Positions 23,200 to 33,843 of a stretch of DNA of 64,000 bases are shown piece by piece; position 1 is the stretch's first letter; each line of letters opens with the position of its first letter. Under the pieces are notes generated by a model that ran no database searches, was not told the DNA's origin, and saw nothing but the letters and a program-made list of their open reading frames with translations. Source of the DNA: Ananas comosus. Taxonomy: Eukaryota > Streptophyta > Magnoliopsida > Poales > Bromeliaceae. Position numbers and translations under genes: made by a program. The stretch lies in the NCBI RefSeq assembly GCF_001540865.1, contig NC_033623.1, forward strand, positions 11,803,286 through 11,867,285. The letters are read 5' to 3'.

Positions 23200-25286
23200 T
23201 ATAATATATATTATTCTTGTATAATACTATATTATAAAACTAATTTAGACCAAATTTATATAGATATAATTTCTAGTTTTATTTTTCAATAATAGAAAAT
23301 AAAATCTGTAAAAAATTATCAAAAATAAAATTAAAATTACACTAATTAGGGAAAAAAATTCAAAAATATAAATAAATTCAGCAGTTTGTTTAGAACCAGA
23401 GACAGTTCAAACAGTTTGCTGATTGAACGCCCGATTTGAAACGGTTCACAAATACGATTTTTTGGCTTCTCCAGTCAAAAGGGTTGAGATCGAGCTGTTT
23501 TATTACGTGGTTTACGATCGCGAATTCGGATTGAAAGCATAGTTTGATTACGCGGGTTGTAAAATCATGATAAAATTAAGTGTCAATAAATGGATGTGGT
23601 TAGTTATAATAAGCCCACTTAATTGTTGCTTCTTGGTTTCCGGGTTTGGTGAGTGTTGAGCTCGACAGCTGACAAGTCCGTCGGCAGAAGTTTTCATCCG
23701 ATTACAAAGAATGGAGATTCAGATCATATCTGATTTTTGAGATCTTAATATACCTGATTGGAATATACCTAAGTTGTAAAAAAGAACCGTTGACTACCTA
23801 TTGTGTAATTTAGCTTCAATAAACGAATCACAATAATAAATTCAAGGGTTGAATAAGTTCTAAATAAGTGGGAATAAGATAGTCCATACATTTTTAAAGC
23901 TTGTTGCAATTAGATAACAAATACGTATGAGCCATATTAAGCTTATAAATAGAGGTGTTTTTATAGGGTGACCATGCCTGAACAACTGATGGATGTGGAT
24001 ATAAATAAGCACGCCCAGTTGCTCTGTTGGGTTTGGTGGAGCCATGAGCTCACAGTGCAAGTTTTTTATGCAAAATGTTGATTCTGTGCACGTCCTGGGT
24101 CATAGCAAAAAGTATTATTAGGCACTGCACAGACCCGTATTAACAAAATTTTTTTGTCCAGTGCGAAGCGTCAAACAAATATTATCTTTACCTTCGCGAA
24201 ACGTCATTTATAATGCATATCTTTTGAACTCTTTATCTTTATTTCGTCTGTTTGGTTTAAGTTTAGTATATTACAGGTCCAATACCGATACACAATGTTT
24301 GATCCAATTACTAGAAAGCGAACTATTATATCATAATCTGATTATTTGGATTATGTCTGATCGGAATAACCAAGCTCGTTATAGATTTTATCATGCACTC
24401 CATTTACAACCTAAGGCGTCCATTATACACTCACACGCAATCTAAAACCTCAAATTTATTACTTTTGGTGCATGCTACTCAGGCGCAAAGATCGCTGGGC
24501 TCTTCAGGACACTAATAAGTTCTTACCAAGTCTAAACATTTACGGGTAGATAGATATGGGGCGATGTAGAAAATTTATGTCGCTTTACCTACCAAAGCAA
24601 CAACCAAAGTTGACTATAACCTTTATTTTTCTAAAAAAAAAAATTTATTTCATTGTCTTGTCGTCGCTAGCAGTTTAAAAGTTGTGTGTTGAGTCGTGTT
24701 GTCGGCTTGAATTCGGTGTTTTATAGTCATTTTATATGCTTCTGAAGTAGAAAGAAAATGAAACGGGTTTTTAAGTCAAAACACAGGTCGGGAAATAAGT
24801 TGATGAGTAAGCTATTCATCAGCATTTAATCTATGACTTTTATTTCTGTGTTTTGCTTTTGTTCCTTGTTTTTATTTTTATTTTTTTGAAGGCATTTTGT
24901 CATAGATGCAATCCTAGAATTTTGCTTTGTATTTTTTAGAAAAATTTTAGTCAAAAAACTTTATATATTGATAAGATGAAGAGTGTGATCAACATTTAGA
25001 ATAAATAATATTATATTTCAGGCGCTTCAAACTTATTATTTTACGAATAAAAAAACATCTCAATAGCAATATATTACTCTACCATATAATAGATAAGTAA
25101 GTTTCGAAAAAGTTAAAAAAAAAAAAACTTCCCTAGTTATAATCATACTAAAAAATTTTTATTGTTAATCTAATTTATTTCACTGCACTTCAAATATAAT
25201 CTGGAAGATCGTAAGTTTCTTGTTATGGATATTGTGGTGGTGCAGAATGCTTTCACTTTAACATATATATCTTAATAAATCAGCTC

Positions 25287-25454
25287 CCTAGAGCAAGTGA
25301 CAAATAGAATTATGGGTTGGTTATCCGAGATCCATAGTTTTGAATCTTAGTTGATTTTTATTTTCAGGCTAAATTCTATTTTTCTCAACCAAAATAGAAC
25401 GAAGTGGTATAGCGAGTGGACTATCATACTTCTCTCAAAAAAAAAAAAAAAAAC
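25287..25454 (+). mobile_element. tRNA-derived SINE (plus)
   Basis: Head CCTAGAGCAAGTGACAAATA, box-B-like TAGTTTTGAATCTTAG, a degenerate body, then CTCTCAAAA and a long poly-A tail. A 7-base TCAGCTC flanks both sides (25280-25286 and 25462-25468), a possible short target duplication. Confidence 0.75.
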
Positions 25455-25964
25455 ATAGTCTCAGCTCTGGGACTTAACATTTTAATCAATGGGATTTTTT
25501 TGTTTTATTTGGAATGTAAGAGCTTTTGCGTTGTCTATTACCAAAAATTAATATTTTCGAATGTAAATAATCTTACTATTTAATTTATATCAGATTAAGT
25601 TTTCAAGCAATTAACTGTTTAACATGACTTTAGAATAATTTTTTTTCCGTTTCAGCCTGTTAAATTGTAGTTTATATAAAATGCGTGATCATAAAGGTGG
25701 CCACTAATTAGGACGTGAAGTTTGGCATAATGTGGTTTAATTGAGATTTGATTTATTAAATTTTGTTAAATTCTAGCAGACAAATATTGATTAAATAAAT
25801 TGAGAAAGTGCTTCTTTGTCCGGGTACTTATTCAGTATGCATAGTATTAACAATCCCAACCAATCATTTACATTACTGTCACTTACTAGTACACGTTCAT
25901 TCCTATGTCATGTAGATTGTGTTGTCCTGCTTGGACTTTTCAACTATTTGAGTTGACTTTTTTT

Positions 25965-26110
25965 TTTCTTTTTTTTTGAGAGAGAAAGACGTATTTATTT
26001 ATTTTTTTAAAAATAAATTACTTAAAAATATGAATTAATTATATTTCGAATTAAAATTTTGGGTATTAATTATTAAGTCCTGTGCACTTGGCGTTAGGGC
26101 TGTCGATACA
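25965..26110 (-). mobile_element. Diverged tRNA-derived SINE (minus)
   Basis: Poly-T and GAGAGAGAAAGACG at the plus-strand left, then a degraded copy of the shared SINE body, ending CACTTGGCGTTAGGGC, the complement of the family head. Strongly diverged, so old. Confidence 0.6.
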
Positions 26111-26529
26111 TAGTCAACTTATTATAGAGAATAATATGTGTTGAATAAACTAACTATTAATTATATATTTTAAAAGGAACAATAATGTGTATTAGGTAAT
26201 CCCGAGGGTCAGTGCTTCTTACTTAGCCATTCAATATGTTTTTGGAGTCCTGTGGCAAGTCTAATAAGAGATGTCCGCACGGGGAAATTAAGCTTCGAAA
26301 ATTTCTAGAATGATTGCAGAGAAAAATTAGGCAAGAGGTGGGAGTAGAATACAAGCCAGGTACTGCAAGAACTGAAAAAACGAACTCGCTTCGTGCGAAG
26401 CTTTTTTCAGAGGTTCCTATTGGCTTTTTCTCAACAAGATCCAACATTTAGGCAATGCTATTGTGTACTATAATATTTTTTAATGGTTTAGAAAAGTGTC
26501 ACCCGACTATTTGTACTGCATACGATAAT

Positions 26530-26635
26530 AAAATTTGATAGTTGTATCGAGATCTCAAGTTTTGAATCTCAATTGATTCACATTTTTAGCTAAGTTTATT
26601 TCTAAAGAAATAAACGAAATGGATAGCATGCGCCC
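26530..26635 (+). mobile_element. SINE fragment (plus)
   Basis: Contains ATCTCAAGTTTTGAATCTCA (box-B region), ATTGATTCACATTTTTAGCT, AAGTTTATTTC and GAAATAAACGAAATGGATAG, the middle of the SINE family, but lacks a clear head and poly-A tail. Confidence 0.7.
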
Positions 26636-28437
26636 AGCTGAGATGTTTTTAAAAATACAAAATTATTGGTTTCAAGGAACTATTATTCTGTCCTGTGACA
26701 GAATGTCAAATTGAGTCGAATCACGTTCGTAATGACAGAAGACTAGGTTGGACCAAGTCGTGTTCGAAATAACGAGACTGATTGTACCGAATCACAATTG
26801 TAACTCGTGAACGTTATGTCTATATGATTCAAATAAATTGGTTATATTTTTTTAACAACTTGAGTTTTTAGAATTAATGATTAATGCCAATTATTCGATA
26901 AATGGCATAAGAGATAAAGGGTTACAAGTTCATTTTCTGCTTGCTGCGAATTTGTGAGAAAATTTTTATCGAAATTTGCGAGAGAGGTCGACAAATTTTT
27001 TTTTGGTACTACTAACTTTTTGGCCTTTTGATCATGTATAATAAGAGCCCTCCCCACTATGCCATCGTTATTAACTTTTGATCTAATAATTAAAAAATTT
27101 GAACTAAAAGCGCAAAACTTATAACGGCTAAAAACTTGATGCTTTTAAAATGTTCAGGCTCAATATGAAAAACTATAAGATAAAATAATTGAAGTCGAGA
27201 ATTTAAGTGCCATAGTATAGAGTCGTATCGGAAACTTGCTGGCACTATACGGTAGAGTATGCGCCAGGTGATGCCGATACGTGTTGGTCAAAAAAGATAT
27301 ATATATGTGCTGTCAAGCAATCCCAGCTCATTCACATAGAATTTTAACATATAAAAGGTAAAAAAATGTGTAGAATTTATCAGAACTTTTGTTCGTTTTG
27401 GCTCAACAACATAATCTTTTAAATTTTTAATTTTAATATTCAATATTTGAATTGATTTGATTCAAGCCATTTAATAATTCTTTTGAAACAAAACTTAGGT
27501 CCATTATTTACTTTAATAAAACTGCAGTCGTATGAATTGCGTGAAATATACTTAATCGAATCCGTAGAAGCCACTGACGCATTCAAAGTTTGAAAATGTA
27601 AGAGTAATTAAATGGCCCAGGTGAAATTAATTAAAAAAATTTGATAGACAAAATAAAACTTTTAAATATTAGATAGTTGGATGGGGTAAGTTTCATAAAG
27701 TTTTTTATTTGGTACATAACTAACTTTTGTGAAAAATGTTAAGCATAAATTAATTAACCACTCATTGGCGTACATTTATCCCAGTACTAAAAATAGAAAA
27801 ATTAGCTGTTTTATTTGAACGGTAGGTGCTTGTTGAGTGAATTATCAATGGATCGTAACCACCAGCATATGGACGGTGGTGATTGATCAAAAATGTTGAT
27901 GGCAAATTTCTCAAACTTTAATTTGTTGAATGTTTATATTTATTGCAATCAAACTATATAATCCAAATTAATTGACTAAATATTAACATTTTGTTAATTT
28001 GAGCTGATGTAGTATTTATTGTGATTGATAATACGTTAATAATTAAAATATCTTATCACTTTTACATCAATAATATATATATAAATTACAATTTGAGAAG
28101 TAAAATATCACGTTGTCCCATAATTTGAGGATCAAACATGCAATTTACCCAATTGCTTAATCACAGCATAATAAAACTTTATATCTTATATGTCTATGAT
28201 GATACACGCGAGGTGTACGTTGCTACATGAGAACAGTTGAAGGAAAGATGCTAACGCATGTAATATTCTCCATGCTCATAAACCATTCGATCCTTCGAAA
28301 AAGGTGAAAAAGTGATGATACAACACATCAAAAATCCAACTGATTCGCGAATTACACGAGCCTCAAATTGCGTTGTTTCGTATATTTTATGTTCTCCAAA
28401 ATTGTTGTGGACGTTGCATTAATTACTTCTTATATGA

Positions 28438-29004
28438 CAATTAGGATGAGTGAGGCTACTATGCTATCATCGGAAGCACGGAGCTTTTCGTGTTTTCAGC
28501 TTGTTTTCGATGTTGCGACTTTCAAATCGTCGATCAGCTCCGTTAAACTTGATCTAGAGTATTTGAAGTACCTAGAAAATAAATTTTATGATTTTACGAT
28601 ATCATTTGCCTAGTAAACGAAGGGGCTCAAAATCAACGGCTGAAAATAAAAATCTTACAAAATGTAATAATATGAAATTAAAATTTTAAATCAAAGATAT
28701 TGATCTTGTTTTATGTAGTATAAAGAATTTTCTATTAAAATTTCACGTGATTTGGATATTTCTATACTGTTAAACTTGCAAACGGCTCACTACGGTCATT
28801 GAAATTTGTTGATTTTGAGTCCATTCGATCACTAGGCAAATGATATCGAAAAATAATAAAATTTATTTTCTAGGTACTTCAAATACTCTAGATCAAGTTT
28901 AACGAAGCCGATCGACGATTTGAAAGTCGCAATATCGAAAACGAGCTGGAAGTACGGAAGGCTCCGTACTTCCGATAGCATAGTAGCCTCACTCCAATTA
29001 GGAT
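28438..29004. mobile_element. Mutator-like long-TIR MITE with 10-bp target duplication
   Basis: The element proper is 28448-28994 (547 bp). The ends GAGTGAGGCTACTATGCTAT and ATAGCATAGTAGCCTCACTC are perfect complements, and extended homology continues inward for well over 100 bp. The flanks are CAATTAGGAT at 28438-28447 and identically at 28995-29004. A long TIR with a 9-10 bp target duplication fits Mutator-like elements. It is the same family as 22636-23199. No transposase. Confidence 0.92.
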
Positions 29005-29517
29005 TACGAAAAAGTTACTAGCCAAATCCTTGTATGGCTAGGATTACTAGCCAAATCCTCGTATGGCTAGTCCGAATAACTGCTGGTTCTATACGAGCGA
29101 AAGAACTAGCGACTATCGCCTGCACCTAGCGGATAATCTGGCTTGAACGGAAAAGTCGTATATTTCAAAAAAAAAAGCATCCGCTAAAACAGATGTTATC
29201 TGACGTCCGTATACTGCAGGATCAGTCTTGTAGACTCAGTAGATCCAACGCAATGTAAATCTTCCTCCTGACGGACTTCACCCGTGCGGCTTCTCTCCGA
29301 GTGGTGTTTCTTCACCCTTCTTTTCTTATGTTATATTCCTACTTCTCCCCCTCCTTTTTTTTTCTTTCTTTCCCGTGCTCCCCCTGTTCCTTTTTTTTTC
29401 TTTTTTTTCTTTTTTGAAATAGAGGCCTGGTTGCCTCACTTTATAATCAAGTTCACTTTCTAATTGAATGAAACGATAGAAAGCTATCTTTTCTATATAT
29501 ATATATATATATATATA
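29005..29517 (+). mobile_element. LINE-like 3' fragment
   Basis: A short frame at about 29133-29258 reads IIWLERKSRIFQ followed by a Lys-rich tail and a stop, resembling the extreme C-terminus after the zf-RVT domain of plant L1-type LINEs. It is followed by a 3'-UTR-like C/T-rich stretch with TTTAATTGAATGAAACG-type sequence and a (TA)n run. The 5' end and target duplication are not defined. It belongs to a different family from the LINE fragments at 32150 and 56706. Confidence 0.5.
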
Positions 29518-29557
29518 CAAGTGGCAAAGGGCTTGATNAAAAAAAAAAAAAAAAAAA
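29518..29557 (+). mobile_element. SINE head and poly-A tail with the body missing at a single N
   Basis: CAAGTGGCAAAGGGCTTGAT matches the head of the local SINE family. It is followed at once by the N at 29538 and a 19-base A run. The body of about 110 bp expected in between is absent, so the assembler has probably collapsed it. Confidence 0.6.
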
Positions 29558-30079
29558 ACAAGTTCGGAGTGTTTAAATATTTTTTCTATTAAAATCTCTT
29601 AACAAATTTAAACTGTAGTTATAAAAAAAATATTGTTTTCAATTTAAGTAAGGTATTATTTGCATTAACTTTGGTGTACTAAACTATTCAGTTTTTTTTT
29701 TCTTTTTTCTTTTTTTTCTTTTTTTTTTTTTTTTTACCATAAGAAACGCATTGAGTCAACTGTGAATGAATACGCACATGATGAACACGTGTCCCTACGA
29801 AATCGAGGCGCACGTGACATTCACGTGTGTTTTTTTTTTCCGAAAGAAGCTGAGTGGGGATTTTTTTTTTTTTTAATAATGTAGAACATAAAATGTAACT
29901 ACAGAACATCAAAGTGGAACAAGTGGAAAAACAAAACATGCTTGTAAAGTTGGACTAATGGTTAAAAATATTTTTTTATACTTTAGAAGTCTAAAAATTG
30001 TTTTAAAAAAAGTTGTGATAGCAATTGTCACTTGAGAAGCCTATAACTAAATACTGCTTCGGTGACAATTATTACTGCA

Positions 30080-31058
30080 ATTTTATAAGAGCAATGCTTC
30101 AATACTCCGTTGTAATTTTAGCCGTTTATTTTTAATCAATGAAGGGTTAAGATTTATGCATAAAAAAAGATGACCTGCTATTGCACAAGAAGTGCCGGTC
30201 ACCAGATATGTGATCTAGAAGTTTTTTTTGGAAAAAAAAAGAGCTAATATTAAAAAATTAAATAATTAATATTGGAAAGTTTTGCATACTACCCTTAAAT
30301 CTAGGAGAGAATAAATTTTTAATTAAATTATCCATTTTTAAAGCTGATTTAATAATAATTTATGATCGCATTTGAGTCATAAATTTAGTAATTTATAATT
30401 TAAAATTAATTTTCAAACATCGAAACTTTATGTTTAAATAGATAACAAAATTTATTTTTTAAGTATAATATAAATTAAATCTAAATTTATAATTTAAATT
30501 TAATCAATATTTTTGAAATTTAATGTTGTTTTTCAATATTGAATTAACAATTTCAACTTACTTTAAAATGTAGAAATTTTTATTTAAATAAATATTAAAA
30601 GTTTATAAATACAATATAACTTAAATTACAATTTTAAAGATACTAACATTAATTTTTGAACTTTCATGTTAGTTTAATATTGAATTGACAATTTGAATTG
30701 AAATGTTTACTCGTTTAAATATAAATTTTTCTTTCTAAAATTTAAATTTAATTTATACAATTATAAATATAAAGTTTAAACTCAAGTTAAATTTTAAATT
30801 CGAATTTATGAAGATTTATCACTTATGAAATTAGCCATTATCTAAGTTGGTAAGTAACAAAATTAAATTAGGAAATGAAGATTTGTTGGATATTATCAAA
30901 TTTGGTAATTAGCTAATGCATAGTTTCAAATATTATCTTTATGATTGATTGGTAACCTGTTGAGCAGGTTACCATTGTATAAAAGTCAATCTTAACATCA
31001 AAAATTGAATGGTCGGATTTAAATTGGCCGGTGTATAGAAGTATTTCTCATTTTATAA
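30080..31058. mobile_element. Mutator-like non-autonomous element, 961 bp, 9-bp target duplication
   Basis: The element is 30089-31049, with ends GAGCAATGCTTCAATACTCC and (reverse-complemented right end) GAGAAATACTTCTATACACC. The flanks are ATTTTATAA at 30080-30088 and 31050-31058, identical. The ends carry related motifs (GACCTGCTATTGCACAAG and GGTAACCTGTTGAGCAGG) around a very AT-rich core of about 700 bp. No coding sequence. Confidence 0.8.
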
Positions 31059-31059
31059 T

Positions 31060-32132
31060 ACTCGGGAAAAAAGATTGGATACTTTTTTATTTTTTTCAAT
31101 TTTTTGAAGTACAAATTTGGTGCTTTTAACTGCCACTATTTTTGTATTTTGTTTGAGAGGGAGTAGTAGAGAGGAAGGAATAGGGGCAAATGCCCAATGC
31201 ACTATAAATTACGAAAAATATTTACAGTAACTGAAAGAAATAGGTTGAGTATTGACTATTGAGGTACAAAATGGGATGAAAAAGAGAATGAAAATAAAAA
31301 AAAAACAAAGAGAGAGAGAATAAGAAAGAAAGGCATAAAAAATAGTAGGTATCAAATCAGGCCTAAAATATATAGAAAATTTATGTTATTCGTCCAATGA
31401 ATAATTCAAGAATTATTTATAAATTTTGCTAAATATATTTTTATATTAGTTTCTATTAAATTAATCTTTTGATTAAATATATGTTTCAGAGTAAGATCTA
31501 CCACACGAGGCTGTTTCTTTTTTTCTTTCTCTTTTTCTTTTTTTTTTCTTTTATCTTTTTTGCCCTTTACACCATAGCCCATAGGGTGATTCCCTGTTGG
31601 CTGTGTCAAAAGATCATCCCTAGAGCTTCTTTACTTCAAATTTTGCATGTGAAGTCACTATCTGAGAGCTACAATATTACAATATTTATTGTCCTCCACT
31701 ATTTAGTTTTTACTATAGCAAGAGAAGTACACTCTCTTAGCAAAGTTTTGTTTTCTTAAAATCTTCTTTGTTATGCCTCCACAACAAAAATTTATTGCAC
31801 AAAGAAGTAATCTAATTCAAAGAAAAAGCAAGAAAAGCAATTTATATCAGGCTAAAATGAATTCCTACCACCAAACGATTCGTGATTTTGTTGCAGACCC
31901 CTGAATTTAAATTTTTGAAAGTTACGGAATATTCTGTCGAAAATGCTATAGAAAACAATCAACTTCTAATTCAGAACTAAGTGCAACTACACAAGTTCGA
32001 ATTACAATTAGACCATCTTGGAAATTATGAAGCAGGAACTTAATGGGCTAAAAATGATCGTCGCACAGGAACACCATGCTGAGCACTATCTAGTACAGCT
32101 CTGCTCATTAATTGACTTAGTTTTTGCTACCA
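31060..32132. other. Intergenic DNA, no gene recognised
   Basis: AT-rich stretch with poly-purine and poly-pyrimidine runs. A few short frames occur, one of them a 44-residue Lys/Gln-rich frame beginning MPPQQKFIAQ at about 31772, but no family is recognised. Confidence 0.55.
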
Positions 32133-32746
32133 ACTAAGTATATCACTAAACGCGGCTGGCACGGCCAATCACTAAATCGAGGATGTTGACAGCCGACGTC
32201 CTAGCTAAACGCGGCTGGCACGGCCCATCTGTTTGTGTGCTTTGCAACTCTAGCTCTGAAACAATGGAGCACCTTATATTAGACTGCTACTATGCAAATT
32301 CAATGTGGATCCGGCTGCTGAGTTCTGCTTCGACAGCATACCATCGGTTGTCCAACTCAACAGGTGGTTTAGCAGCTCGCTGGTGCTGTTCGAGACATCT
32401 TCTAACAGGGGAACCTAAGAATAATTTCGATCTACACGTCGCAGCGGGATGCTGGGAGTTATGGAAAGAACGAAACAGGAGATTATTCGACAGCAAATTA
32501 CAACGGAGTGAAAATCTAGCAAGAGCAACTAATGACACGGTCAAGCAATGGGTCTTAGCGTTAGGACGCTAAGATCGCCCACTACTTCCCTTTTGCCTCG
32601 GGTTAGAGTGGTATCACCTTAGTTGGCTAGTCTCCTCTCTGTATTTCATCTGTCTTTCCATCTCTTCTGACCCATGTATCTCTGTTCAAATAGAATATAT
32701 CCCTGTTTAATCAAAAAAAAAAAAAAACTACTAAGTATATCACTAA
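32133..32746 (+). mobile_element. 5'-truncated LINE with zf-RVT domain and 17-bp target duplication
   Basis: The element runs from about 32150 to 32729. An open frame at 32183-32572 encodes the reverse-transcriptase zinc-binding (zf-RVT) C-terminus: LAKRGWHGPSVCVLC, then ETMEHLILDCYYANSMW, then CWELWKERNRRLF. The Cys/His pattern C-x2-C...H-x4-C is present. A 3' UTR ends CCCTGTTTAATC plus poly-A. The flanks are ACTAAGTATATCACTAA at 32133-32149 and 32730-32746. The reverse transcriptase and endonuclease are gone, so it is a dead insertion. Confidence 0.9.
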
Positions 32747-33843
32747 TCAAATTGAGAATATAAACTTTTCATTGAATAGATTCACTGTCACAGGGCATAG
32801 AAGGGATTTACTTAATTTGGGTCTGAAATTTGCTGAATTTTCCGTATATTCTAGTTTTTTTGACACTCTGATTTCATGGGATCTTTTCATTCTCGCAAAA
32901 TCTTTGGTAAATCTTTTTGGTTTTTCTTATGAGTACTTTTCACCCCATTAACTAGCGTACGAGATCGGTTTGTGTAATATACGGTGCGGTGCCTCTTCTG
33001 TACCATGTGCAGTACAAACATTAGTCAATGTGAATCCTATAATGAAGCGAACCCCCTTGAATTTGAATGATATTATTAATACATTAACTACTTAATGAAT
33101 CGTGCTAAATAACTGCAGCAATGATGCGAAGATCTGCAGGAAATTGTAGTCCCCACCACCACTGAGAACATGTTTAGGATCAGAATCTCTTGAACTGTGA
33201 ATCAACACTCTTGAATTGCCAACCCTGATACTCCAAAATTGATCATTAATTGGCCCTTCAAAGTTCAAACGAACTAATCTAATCCCTGTTTGTGATGCAG
33301 CATCAAATCAAAATGGAAATGAAATAGTATATTACGTCACCATTATGTGCCAGCGTAATCCTTAAGCAAACCTTGCCATAGAGCATTTTTCTCCTCTCAA
33401 TTCCCGATACCAGGATTCCTGCAACGCTGCTAAACAATTGCGTCGATTTGATCTTTTTCCAATGCAGCAAACAACAGCCCAGTAAAAACATGTGTGGGAT
33501 CAAGAGATTTTTCCTTTTCTAAAAACCAACACAACTATGTATCCTCAATAATGATGCACACGTTTTGTGTACTTTTTTTTTTTTTTTTAACTCTTTGCAT
33601 GATGTGGCTGAAAATAAGTCCCAAATTCCAGGGCACAAGCAGTGTCACTTGTAATTTACACAACCCTTTTCTGTTCTTAGGCCCCTTTGCCCCCAAAATC
33701 AAATAGTCAAATAAAACCTCCACTTCTTGGAGCAGGAATAAAAAGATTAAAAAAAAAGAAAAAAAAAAGCCAGAGTATCTAAATTACATGGAATGGAAAC
33801 CAATATACCGAGTAATCCAAATTTCTTAAGTTTCCTTTCAATT
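32747..33843. other. Intergenic DNA and probable 3' flank of the AAA-ATPase gene
   Basis: About 1.1 kb with no recognised exon. The part nearest 33843 is expected to hold the 3' UTR of the minus-strand AAA-ATPase. It contains poly-A/T tracts near 33570 and 33750. Confidence 0.5.

Larger units (their letters stand above)
23215..28437. other. Intergenic DNA, no gene recognised
   Basis: About 5.2 kb of AT-rich DNA. I see several SINE copies (25287, 25965, 26530), poly-A/T runs and no exon chain. The longest frames (94 residues at 24161-24445 on plus, 74 residues at 26223-26447 on minus) match no family I know and lack splice or codon support. Confidence 0.65.

Noticed and set aside
24161..24445. 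94-residue plus-strand frame
   Set aside because: AT-rich, no recognisable domain, no splice or promoter context.
25287..25454. tRNA gene suggested by box-B-like sequence
   Set aside because: No cloverleaf or acceptor stem can be formed, and the sequence continues into a shared SINE body and poly-A tail.
26223..26447. 74-residue minus-strand frame with balanced composition
   Set aside because: It looks slightly coding-like, but I recognise no family and it has no partner exons; it may be a relic.
29688..29939. 83-residue minus-strand frame ending in a long Lys run
   Set aside because: The Lys run is translation of poly-T/poly-A; the remainder has no similarity that I recognise.
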